Under the pieces are notes generated by a model that saw nothing but the letters and a program-made list of their open reading frames with translations, made no database searches and was not told where the DNA came from. The position numbers and the translations under genes were made by a program. Positions 55,461 through 64,000 of a stretch of DNA of 64,000 bases are shown here, piece by piece (the stretch's first letter is position 1; each line of letters begins with the position of its first letter). Source of the stretch: Gloeopeniophorella convolvens (lineage: Eukaryota; Basidiomycota; Agaricomycetes; Russulales); contig WTXD01000029.1 in assembly GCA_022496205.1 (NCBI GenBank), forward strand, positions 295,587 through 359,586. The letters are read 5' to 3'.

Positions 55461-56526
55461 AGAGTCCGCTGGAGGTTCTGGTGCATGTGCACCCTCGTGA
55501 TCTCTCTTTGCGTCGCTCTTATCTCCTACTTCGTGGTCCACTATTCTACCGCTGAAGAGATCCTATATAATACCTCCTAGACCTTAATAACTCAATAGAT
55601 CCTTCAATCGCATGGCGAGCGGAAGTCACGCGTAGCCGTGAATTCGCGGATGGCTGCCCCATGGCGGGCAGCGCTCAAAACGGGTCATAGGGAAACATAA
55701 ATACATCTGTCTATGCCGCGGCGCGGCGTTCTCCTGTGGCTCCGCCGCGTCGCGCGCGATTTGCTCTGCGACCTCGCGCGCGTCCGCCACACCACCCTCG
55801 TCGTGTGGCCCTACGACCGCCTCAGTCACATCCTCCTCCTGCGCATCCTCCTCGGGCTCGGGGTGTGCACGCGGGGCCTCCTCGGGCGGCGGCAGCCCGA
55901 TGAATCCGAGGCGCCGCACTGCTACAAGCGCGTGCTACCGAATGGCACCACACCCACCGATACCTACCCTCGTGCACGAGCTCAAGGCACGCCGCTGCAT
56001 TGACCCCTGCCATTTGGCCTTGATTTGGCCATCATTTTTTTTTCTTTTAAATAGCCACGCGTCAAACCACCGGAAATTTCGCGTTCCGGCGCTCTCCGCT
56101 CCGGACCGACTGGATCGTAACGGCGTCGTACAGGACCCCGTGTAGCACTCGGAGTCGGTCTAACCCCCTTCATCTGTGTGCCTTTCCCAGCCCGCGTTTC
56201 CTTCTCTCCCACTTACTCCCCTAGACATGCGCGGGGTCATCGCGTTTTCCGGGCTAGTATTGCGTATCGCGGTATGCCGCATCAAGGTTATCGTGAATGA
56301 TTGTAGGTGTTGTACCTACGCCTTCGGGGCGACGTCGGGGTGACCGGATATAGAATGCATGTGTCTGTGATACATGGGGGCGTTATCGTGTCTTCACACT
56401 TCCCTTGCATCGCGGGCCCGCGCTCCGCGGTCGGCGGTGGCCGGACGGCCTCGCGCTGGATTTGAATGAGCTTCAGGCCCACTGGCCAGCACTAATCTTC
56501 ACTATTCGCCCACCTTTACCTTTGCC
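55461..56526. other. Spacer between DUF6533 copies 2 and 3, with the duplication joint
   Basis: Contains the 3' flank of copy 2, the truncated MOB-tail fragment (55713-55912), the joint between the two duplicated units (about 55913-56070, including a T-rich run at 56034-56045) and the promoter of copy 3. No complete gene. Confidence 0.5.
55713..55912 (-). pseudogene. Duplicated 3' fragment of the MOB-like gene tail
   Basis: Minus-strand reading gives LPPPEEAPRAHPEPEEDAQE ... VAEQIARDAAEPQENAAP, nearly identical to the last ~65 residues of the gene at 58715-60471. It lacks everything upstream: at ~55905 the similarity stops abruptly (gcagcccgatgaatcc against gcagctcgatgatggt). The original stop is lost, so the frame would run on. 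A by-product of the segmental duplication, without its own promoter. Confidence 0.8.
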
Positions 56527-58298
56527 ATGATCGCGGTGCGCAATACCATCTCTGGCATGGGTGCCGGCCTGTGAGCGTGCGGATACGGTCGCCGTTGCCC
56601 TTGGCACAATGCTGACTTACTTTTGTTAGATTTATCGACTACATCCTCTGTCTGATTCCCATCGGTCCGTTTTCCTTTCTTTATGTTCTGCACATAGTGT
56701 TAACCACGAGGACCTGTGATAGTCATTCTATATTATGACTACCTGATCAGCCTATCCGACGAAGTAGAATACTTCTGGCTCTGGGGGCGAAACGGTCTCG
56801 ACCATGATGTTTCCACACAGCCTCTAGTACCGGGCTCACATCGTAAGCAGACTCGGCGGCTCCCGCGGCTGCGGCTGGACTGGATATCCTGCCTTTGTCT
56901 CGTAAATCGTTATGTCGCGATCGTTGGGCATATTCCGGTTATGAAGTCATATCTTGTAATGGGAGACCTTGCAGTGAGTTCCCTTTCTGTGCTCTGATAA
57001 CCAACTAATGTAATCTTATCAGTAGTAAGATGTCCCCCTGATCAGGATACGTCTGACGCTCAACAAACCCATACGATCAGCTGCCAGCAGCTATGGGTCT
57101 ACCATCAATTCTTCGAGATCATCCTTCAAATGCTGGTTGGGGGTATGTGCATACTAAGATTATCTGACGTTGTGTGCTGGCTTACGTATCTCCAGTCCTC
57201 TGCATCGTGCGCACGTACTCCTTGTATAACGAGGGGCACCACACCACCGTGGGTCTGGCGAGGAAGCCCTGGAACGAGAGGATGCGCCACATCATCGATT
57301 TCAGAAGGCCGATATCCGGAAGACGCATTGTCCTGATACTCCTATGCCCGATCGCCTTCATCAACTTCTTTGGTAACGTCGTTCGTGCTTCTGCTTTGGC
57401 TTCTACGTCTGCGTCGGACCTAGTATCAACTTACTCGAGCTGTGTAGGTCCTGATGATAGCTGGAAGGCGCATACAGGGTGTCCAGGTGACATCTCCAAT
57501 CTTTCCGGGATGCAGCGATCTGCTTTCTCAGCAAGGGTGCGTGTCATGTGCCGTTTCCGATCTGTGCTATTTACATGTCCCGTGCATCAGAGCTCTCCGT
57601 ACGTTAGACACGGGCAGCGCGTTTATGTGGACTGAGACTGAGCATTGCCACAGGCGTAGCATTCGCATGGAGCGGTGCGCTGGTGTTGGACACCACTGTC
57701 TTCTTCTTGACAGTCTTCCGTGCAATTCAGTCGTGTAGAGACACAGGACCTGGTACATCCATTCGGGAAATGCCAGTCCTCCAAGTGATGGTACGCAATG
57801 GTTAGTTCGATATATTCCCTAAATACTATGGCACCTAACGTGACCCCTAGGGACTTTGTACTTTGTGTGAGCTTTCGCTTGCGTATTCTACTTTGGGCTT
57901 GCTCAGAAGCAATAGTGTCTTGTTCATAGTGAACCTAGCAAACATTCTTATGCTGTTGGTTAGTCCATTCGCTGCATCGGCACTCATCCAGGGGTTCATT
58001 TTTCCTGTCTCGCTGCAGTTAGCGCCCGTGTGTGGCTCATCACAACCACGACAGTGCACCATGGTGCTGACCATTTCTACCCCGCAACCAGCCTATATTG
58101 AAGAACTCAGCAACGACTATGACAAACGTGTTCGTCTACATACTTTCGTGCGCGGGGTCCTATGTGCATAACAGTTATCCCAGGCTATCCGCGACGTTGA
58201 TCTCACGCGTCATGCTCCACACGCGCGCCAAATACGCTAAGACATGTGAAGAACGCAATGAGAAAACACTCAACTTCGTGAGCTCCCTGGCGGGCTAG
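56527..58298 (+). CDS. DUF6533-type multi-pass membrane protein, copy 3
   Basis: Best preserved of the three. Supported exons: 56527-56570, 56630-56664, 56723-56973, microexon 57023-57024, 57081-57142, from 57196, an exon ending at 57536, microexon 57591-57598, from 57654, and a 3' part ending at 58298. Motifs: FIDYILCLIPIVILYYDYLI, NRYVAIVGHIPVMKSYLVMG, LWVYHQFFEIILQMLVG, LCIVRTYSLYNEGHH, SPIFPGCSDLLSQQ, ALRVAFAWSGALVLDTTVFF, LVNLANILMLLV and LISRVMLHTRAKYAKTCEER. Introns flanking both microexons are 49-56 nt. The order (ILYYDYL, a Cys before SxxxR, AW...D in the fifth helix) fits DUF6533 proteins. The exon 5/6 boundary (~57370-57470) is unresolved. Function unknown. Confidence 0.72.
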
Positions 58299-58714
58299 GA
58301 CAATGCCCTCGATGAACGACGGCAATCGGGCCAGGAAGATGCCCTCGGTCCGTGGTTGCCTTCGCCCCGCTCGATACTACCCACCCTGCTGATGCACAGC
58401 GACTGACAGTCATAGAATATTTAGACTGCAGCCGGTGTCCCGCCGGGACTGGAGAGTCCGCTGGAGGTTCTGGTGCATGTGCTCCCTCGTGACGTATGAT
58501 CCCCCCTGGCGTCGCTCTCATCTCCTACTTCGTGATACCCTATTCTACCGCTCAAGAGACCCTATAGCCTATAATACCTCCTAGACCTTGATAACTCAAT
58601 AGATCCTTTAATCGCACGGCGAGCGGAAGTCATGCGTGGCCGTGGATTCGCGGATGGCTGCCCCCTGGCGGGCAGCACTCAGAACGGGTCATAAGGAAAC
58701 ATAAATACATCGGT
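58299..58714. other. Convergent 3' region of DUF6533 copy 3 and the MOB-like gene
   Basis: Nothing coding supported; it repeats the sequence found at 55461-55712 and carries the 3' UTRs of the two convergent genes. Confidence 0.5.
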
Positions 58715-60471
58715 CTATGCTGCGGGCGCGGCGTTCTCCTGTGGCTCCGCCGCATCGGGCGCGATCTGCTCTGCGACCTCGCGTGCGTCCGCCGCGTCGT
58801 CCTCGTCCTGCGGCTCCACGACCGCCTCAGTCACATCCTCCTCTTGGGCGTCCTCCTCGGGCTCGGGGTGCGCACGGGGGGCCTCCTCGGGCGGCGGCAG
58901 CTCGATGATGGTTGTACTGGCGGCCTCGGGCGCAGATGCGCTGGCATCGTGCTCGCCTGCTGCGGAGGGAGCGTGCTCAGCTGCGTCCTCCGGGTCCGCG
59001 CTGTCCGCGTCCTCCGTGACGTCCTGCTCGGGGGCGTGCGGCTCCTCGCTGAGCTCCTCCGCTGCGAACGTGCGGATCTCGGGCAGCGCAGGGGCCACCT
59101 CTTCCTCGGCCACTTCGGGGTGGTAGGGTTCTTCCGGCTCGTCAGTTGGGAGTTCGACAAGCTCCTCCTGCTCGTCTTCCTGCTCGCCGTCGTCCTCCTC
59201 CTCCTCTTCCTCTTCCTCTTCCGCCGGCGGCGGTTTCTTTTCCTCCTCGACCGCGTGGTCACCCGCGTCTATGTGCACATAGTCGCCCTCTTGGTCATGC
59301 GTCTCGGGCGGTGGCGGAGCCGCGTGCTCGACGGGCTCGCGCTCGGGGCTGGGCGAGCCGCCCTTGCTCAATTCCTCGGCCATGATGAGCGCCTCGCTGA
59401 AGACCATCGTGCCGGTGCGAGTGCGGCCTTTGCGCGGGCTGGGGTTGCGGTCGATGCCGCCGAGGATGTCCGCGCCGAGCTCGCGATGCTCGCCACGCCC
59501 GCGCTCGTCGGCGTCATCCTCCGGCCCATGCAGGTGTTGTGGGTCCACCGCCGCGGCCAGCAGGCGTGGCGGCTCGGCATCCTCCGCCGAGGAGTGTGTA
59601 GGGATGATTAGGAATTCCGGCGGAACGAGGTCAAATTTGGAGGTGAGCGCGAGGAAGCGCGCGTAGAGCGAGGACTCGACCTCGGCCTGTTCGAAGATCT
59701 CGCGGTGGTGGAAGTAGGCATGGGCAAAGATGCGTCCGAGGCGCCGGGCGAGGGAGCTGAAGTGGCGGTGTGACGGCTGGGGGATATTGAGTCTGCAGCA
59801 GGGCTTGAGCGTGGTAGGGGCGAGTGCAAGTGTGTGACGCGTACCGTGATGGGAACGCTCGTGGCGAGTTGAGAAGCGCAGTCGCACTGTCGACTGTGTG
59901 CAGGATGTAATCAATGGCACAGCATTGCTGCTGTGATCGTCAGCAGTGTCTATCATGCAGAGAAGGATGCAGAACGTGCCTCCATTGCACCGTCGTTGCC
60001 GTGAGCGACGCATAGATACATCCATTCGCCAGCCTTCATCTCGGGACATGTCGCACGCGTGCATTCCTGCTGCAGCATCGTGATTAGAGGGTGAGAGAGG
60101 TCCTGGGCGAGTCGTCTTGGGAAGCCTGTGAGCTATTACCGGCGTGCAGAATGCGTGAAAGATACGCACCGTAACTGTTCGTAAATCCAACATGCTTCAT
60201 CAACTGCGAATTCGCTCTTCACGTCCTTATCTCCGTCAGAGTCCTCGGCTAGCGTAGCGCCACTTTCGTCAAGGCCGCCCTCAATAGCAGCGCGTGAATA
60301 TGGAATTGAAATAATGGCGGCCACGTCGTGTATGTCGAGACGAATGGTGAGGGAAATGTACTCCTGCAGCTGGAAGGCGCTATCGAGTGTCGAAAGGGCG
60401 GGAAGTGCTTTGACGGGGTAAAAGGTGGATATCCTCGAGCCCTTGAGAGGTCGCTGGACTGCAGTAGCCAT
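58715..60471 (-). CDS. MOB/phocein-family kinase activator with long acidic tail
   Basis: Reverse strand, join 60471-60170, 60115-59980, 59930-59845, 59792-58715: 533 aa. Mob core: VDEACWIYEQLRRLAQDLSH, then ECTRATCPEMKAGEWMYLCV with AHGNDGAMEQ-type Cys/His zinc ligands, CCAIDYILHTVDSATALLN, and IPQPSHRHFSSLARRLGRIF, AHAYFHHREIFEQAE. This is the phocein/Mob4-like version, a STRIPAK-associated adaptor in known systems. The remaining ~300 residues are an acidic, Pro-rich low-complexity tail (EEEEEEEEEDDGEQEDEQEE), far longer than the usual ~220-residue MOB protein. Intron 2 (59979-59931) starts GC (GAG/GCACGT) instead of GT; no GT choice keeps the zinc-site frame. The ATG at 60471 lies in the first exon; a later ATG at 60193 is not the start. 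Confidence 0.88.
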
Positions 60472-60696
60472 TGTGCTGAAAGTTGAGGTGACCGTGGCCA
60501 GGCGAGTGAAGAGCGTTAGCGCGTGTCGAGAGCGAGAGCTCTCCCTTCCAATTTCCAAAAGCGGCAGTCAGTCGCTCCTCTGCTTCTTGCTCACGCTCCC
60601 CAACAAACTCAATGTCGAGTCCGACTGAGAATATTTCGGAATAAGCTGCAGCCTTGCAAATGTCTGACCGCGTGACTTGTTACGTCTTCCCATACC
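60472..60696. promoter_or_regulatory. Divergent promoter region of the MOB-like and amidase genes
   Basis: About 225 bp between two divergently transcribed starts; it should carry both core promoters. No clear TATA box. Confidence 0.35.
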
Positions 60697-62681
60697 ATGG
60701 TCTTCTCCTACTGGCCCACTGGCGAGCTTGGTGAATCCGCCTGTTCGTTGCATCGCGTTATCTTTGTCTTGACATCTACCCCACACCAGTCGCACCAAGC
60801 AGACGGAACGTAAAGATAGGATCAACAGCCTACCGGAACAGTATCAGGCTGCTCTCACCCTCGAGATAGCGACATACTCGATAAGGATGTCGCATCGCTG
60901 GTGGCCGACATCCAGCAACGTCTCGTCGACCCCGAACATGTCCTGCTTGCATATAGCAAGAAAGCTCTCCAGGCCCACAAGGAGACCAATTGCCTGACCG
61001 AGGTGATGATCTCAGAGGCACAGGGATGGGCCAGGGACTGCGACAAATCGGGGCCCCTCGCGGGGTGCCTGTCAGTCTGAAGGACACCGTCGGCGTAGCC
61101 GGCTTTGCCTCGTGCATCGGGTTTTCCAGCCCCTTGTGGATGACCCCATTTCAAACCGATGCCGCTATCGTAAAACTGCTCCGTGACGCGGGGGCCTATC
61201 CGTTCGTCAAGACCAACGTCCCAACCACACTGCTGTCATTCGAATCGTCGTCTGACGTATGGGGAAGGACCACGAATCCCTATTCCAAGAAGCATTCTCC
61301 TGGCGGTTCCACTGGCGGCGAGGCAGCGCTCCTTGCCTTTGGAGGATCAAGGCTCGGTCTTGGGACTGACGTAGCAGGATCTGTCCGAGTTCCCGCTCAT
61401 TATAGCGGGATATACACTATCAAGGCATCCATGCACCGTTTCCTGAAAGCTGGGAACAACACCCCGATGGTGGGACAGGAAGGCGTTCCGCCCGTGTATT
61501 CTCCTATGACAAGGACATTGGAGGATTTGGAGACCTTCTGGCGTGCCGTTATCAGCATGAAGCCATGGGAATACGACCCTCTGTATGTCAAATTGATCAT
61601 GGGAAACTCCACGGAACTTATGATGGCTCTCAGTGCGTCCCGATACCTTGGAGGGCCGTCGAGCTTCCGAAGAAGTTGAAGGTAGGAGTTCTCTGGGACG
61701 ATGGTTCGTAGTTTCAGCTCAGCTCAGGGTAACCCATCTGACCTCCTCCATAGGTGTCGTAGCGCCTTCTCCAGCTTGCAAGCGCGCTCTTGAGGCCGCC
61801 GTAAATGCGCTGTACGCTGACGGGCCGACGTTATTAAGATGTCTGTATCGAGCGTCATCATTGACATGGAGCTCATCAATTCGCCCTGGTTTCGACAGTA
61901 ACCCTCCGAGCCCTTTGAGGCTCTGAAGATCGGCTCCCAGCTCATGACGAACGCACGTGAGCCGCTCAACCCTCTCAGCTCCACCAGCTGCTCAACGGGC
62001 CACCTTAGTGCTGACTGCCACCTCCTTCATCCGCTGGTGCGAGTCCAACGACCCGGGAGTCGCCGCGGGCCTCCTCGGCTTGCGCCTCCCGCGCATCATC
62101 ACGAAACTCCGCGCGTGGTTCTACCGCTACGTCATGCGCGATGCCTTGTACGCCGACCTCGTCGAGGGCTGGCACGCGCAGGACGGGCAGCAATTCTACG
62201 CGCTCATCGGGCAGCGCGAGGCGTACCGCACGCGCTGGTTCGACTTCTGGCAGGCGCACGGGCTCGACTTCGTCCTCGCCGTGCCGAGCGCGCTCCCCGC
62301 GATGCGCCACGCGGGCAGCGCGCGCCAGTGGAAGGCATGCGGGTATACCTTCCTCTTCAACGTCGTCAGTCGTGCCCCCCGCCCCAGTGTCGCTGATGCT
62401 GACACGTTCTCCGGCGCAGTTGGACTACTCCGCCGGCGTGATGCCCGTCACGCGCGTCGACCGCGCGCTCGATGTGCTTTCGCCTGCGTTCCGCCCGCGC
62501 AACAAGGTCGAGGCAGACGCGTACAAGGGCTATGACGCGGACGACATGCATGGGCTGCCCGTCGCGTGCAGATCGTCGGCGGCGCCTCGAGGAAGAGAAG
62601 GTCCTCGAAGGCATGAAGCTCCTCACGCGCCTGCTCAAGGCGCAAGGGATCGCGTATGAGCATTTGTCGATGCACAGCTAG
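60697..62681 (+). CDS. Amidase-signature hydrolase, frame broken at several points
   Basis: Start at 60697 is tentative (MVFSYW...); stop TAG 62679-62681. Conserved parts appear in successive frames: HKETNCLTEVMISEA; GVPVSLKDTVGVAG (catalytic Lys); SPGGSTGGEAALLAFGGSRL (cis-Ser) and GTDVAGSVRVPAHYSGIYTI (nucleophile Ser); LPKKLKVGVLWDDG; EPFEALKIGSQLM; SFIRWCESNDPG; DYSAGVMPVTRVD; EEEKVLEGMKLLTRLLKAQG. This is the fungal FAAH-like amidase layout, hydrolysing amides by a Ser-Ser-Lys triad. Introns at about 61583-61630, 61706-61751 and 62368-62420 are plausible. The frame slips by one base near 60865, 61062-61065, 61639-61641, 61825, 61975, 62003, 62564 and 62584; each is fixed by one added G or C. 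A TAA at 61899-61901 remains unexplained. Assembly errors or a young pseudogene. Confidence 0.72.
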
Positions 62682-62964
62682 TCATACAGGCCCGAGCAGC
62701 AGATGTGATAATGCGTGTGCGTAAGTAAGGGAAGTGCAAATGATGCTGAAGCGGGGACACGACGTGTCCGAATGTACTCGTACAGATATATGCAAGTGTA
62801 GTCTAAACGACAGTCCAAAGTGTCTCATGACTATGTCGATGGAACCTGAGCAGAAGACGAAGGCGGAAATGTCAGTGGTAGCCAGGTAATCGTACAATGA
62901 GTAGCGAGAAAATATGCCTAGGGAAACCGGAACGCGAGCACGAGCGGGGCAACATTGGCACGCA

Positions 62965-64000
62965 TCATCGCATGCGCGGCATCCCGCGCAGCCGCTCGAC
63001 GACCTCCTCCATGCCACGCTCCTCCCACGCATCCATCCCCGTCGCGACGACGACGGGCGGCCGCTGCCGCGCGTCACCGCCCGGCGCACTCTGCGGGCGG
63101 TCGAGTAGCGACTTGCGCGGGAGCGGGCGCGGCCGCGCGGCTCCGCGGGCGGCGGCTCCGCGACCGCGAGCTCGGACGGCGCTTGCCACTGCGTCAGCAG
63201 GCGGTTGAGCCCCATCACGAGCGGCGACGGCGAGCGAGAGGACGCGCTCTGCGCGCTCGAAGGGGCCGCGCCGGCGGCCGACGGGCGGTCGCGCGGCCGC
63301 GCGCTTTTGCGCTCGGGCAGCGCGCGCGGCGGCTCGTTGTTGGCGGGCGTCGATGGCGCGGACTTCGGGCGCGCGTCTGGGCGGTCCACGGCCGCGCGTG
63401 CGCGCGAGCCCGCGCGCATCTGGGAGATGACGAACGGGCTGAGCGGGGGTGCACTTGCGGACGGCGTGCGGCCCTTTGCGCGCGACTTGTCCTTCCCCGA
63501 GGTGCTGGAGGAGGAGCGCCGGTGGACGGGCCATGCGTGGATGTCCTGCGGCGGGCGGAGGAAGGGGTCCTTGCTGGACGCCCTGCCTTTTCTCTTATCG
63601 AGGCCGCTCGAGAGCGTGCGCGCACGCTTATGTCGGGTTGGCGCAGCGTCGCCGCCGGGCGCGGGAGACGGCGTGGCGTCCTTGCTCTTGCCCTTGACGC
63701 TCTTCGCTTTGTCTGAGGAAGTGGACGACGTGCGCGACCGCGGGGTTTCCGAGTTGGCCCGCGAGCGGGAAAACAACGAGCGCGAAGTCGTGACCTCCGA
63801 GAGTGTGTACACTGACCGCGGTTCGAACTCGTTCGCGGAGGAGGGTACGGTGCGCGAGCGGGTCGATATGGGAGAAGATACGGCGGTGCTGTTGGTCCAG
63901 TAAGTTGATGATACTCGCGAAGACGGCGCTGCGCGGCTGGATCTAGAGGACCCCGAGGACGTCGTCATCGAGCTGCCGCGATTGGCGGGCGGGCGAGACT
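62965..64000 (-). CDS. Ser/Arg/Pro-rich disordered protein, 5' end beyond the window; one apparent frameshift
   Basis: Minus strand, open toward the right edge; 63968 is an internal or possible start ATG. The product is low-complexity: Ser/Thr-rich, then Lys/Arg-rich (KAKSVKGKSKDATPSPAPGG, HKRARTLSSGLDKRKGRASS) with several SP sites, and a helix-like GLNRLLTQWQAPSELAVAEP. Toward the 3' end the frame changes near 63125-63127 (a GGG on the plus strand); one added C on the coding strand continues into PLPRKSLLDRPQSAPGG and VVVATGMDAWEERGMEEVVE, ending at 62967-62965. The unshifted frame instead runs to 62682 with Cys/Arg-rich nonsense. The basic clusters suggest a nuclear protein; no domain recognised. 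Confidence 0.55.

Larger units (their letters stand above)
53189..55912. repeat. Left unit of a ~2.9 kb tandem segmental duplication
   Basis: The block starting accggaaattttgcgttccg at 53189 recurs at 56071 (accggaaatttcgcgttccg). Similarity runs through a shared promoter (cagcccgcgtttccttctct in both), the DUF6533 gene, its 3' flank (tagagagtccgct at 55459, ggagagtccgct at 58450) and into the tail of the minus-strand MOB gene, ending near 55900. Internal sections differ by small indels. The right unit retains the complete MOB gene, so the unit is cut inside that gene. Confidence 0.8.
56071..58910. repeat. Right unit of the ~2.9 kb tandem segmental duplication
   Basis: Counterpart of 53189-55912: same start motif, same shared promoter block, DUF6533 copy 3, the same 3' flank (tagaccttgataactcaata, present as tagaccttaataactcaata near 55580) and the tail of the MOB gene. 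In this unit the MOB tail continues into the full gene, so this is likely the ancestral arrangement. Confidence 0.8.

Noticed and set aside
57369..57423. A 51-nt intron after the third membrane helix in all DUF6533 copies
   Set aside because: A GT and a CTAG/CCAG 51 bases apart occur in copies 1 and 3, but copy 2 lacks the acceptor and the length (a multiple of 3) does not solve the frame change needed further on.
58715..60193. 492-codon minus-strand gene starting at 60193
   Set aside because: Its first ~130 codons are introns and out-of-frame exon sequence of the MOB-like gene; the Mob core reads correctly only after splicing from the ATG at 60471.
63205..63903. 232-codon plus-strand frame
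   Set aside because: Antisense shadow of the Ser/Arg-rich minus-strand gene in GC-rich DNA.
62682..63968. 428-codon minus-strand frame running to 62682
   Set aside because: After about 63125 the product becomes Cys/Arg-rich nonsense, while another frame gives a better C-terminus ending at 62965; the long frame is an accident of the frame slip.
1..64000. tRNA, rRNA, CRISPR, bacterial promoters or insertion sequences
   Set aside because: I looked for T-arm-like GGTTCRA motifs, regular spaced repeats and terminal inverted repeats with a transposase and found none I could support; the gene structure is eukaryotic.

Overview
The window is nuclear DNA from a filamentous basidiomycete, most likely an Agaricomycete. 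Evidence: almost every gene is split by GT-AG introns of 46-64 nt; PEX13, PMP3, fimbrin, SMYD, MOB and MuiA-like genes are mixed with basidiomycete-type families (DUF6533 membrane proteins, coiled-coil proteins with an HPD motif); there are no operons, ribosome binding sites, tRNAs or CRISPR arrays. I assembled the exons by hand from splice signals and reading-frame continuity, so exon ends are predictions. Family names are from memory, without a search.

Layout. 1-2290: the 3' end of an unknown gene, then PEX13 (peroxisomal import). 2773-8749: three tandem copies of a single-pass membrane protein with a DUF4097/adhesin-like beta-rich ectodomain; the middle copy has an in-frame stop. 8914-9343 (minus): a five-exon PMP3 proteolipid gene. 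9607-25295: four coiled-coil genes, three sharing an N-terminal helical module and the last ending in a J-like HPD region, with a Trp-repeat protein between them. 25296-35346: mostly gene-poor, with GC-rich islands and one disordered protein gene. 35347-47656: a small acidic protein gene, an F-box/LRR-like remnant (minus), an omega-class glutathione transferase (minus), fimbrin, a SET/MYND methyltransferase and an F-box protein. 48188-58298: three DUF6533 multi-pass membrane protein genes, with a MuiA-like (DUF4139) gene between copies 1 and 2; copies 2 and 3 lie in a ~2.9 kb tandem segmental duplication that also copied the tail of the neighbouring MOB gene. 58715-64000: a MOB/phocein-like gene (minus), a frame-broken amidase and a Ser/Arg-rich gene (minus) running off the right edge.

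Three things stand out. (1) Local amplification: three paralogous families lie in tandem within 60 kb. (2) Predicted microexons: 2 nt and 8 nt in the DUF6533 genes and 4 nt in the glutathione transferase, each between introns of normal size. (3) At least a dozen apparent single-base losses, mostly in C/G runs, break otherwise well-conserved genes (coiled-coil/J-like, fimbrin, MuiA-like, amidase, last gene). This points to consensus error in the assembly more than to decay, although the amidase also has an in-frame stop this does not explain.
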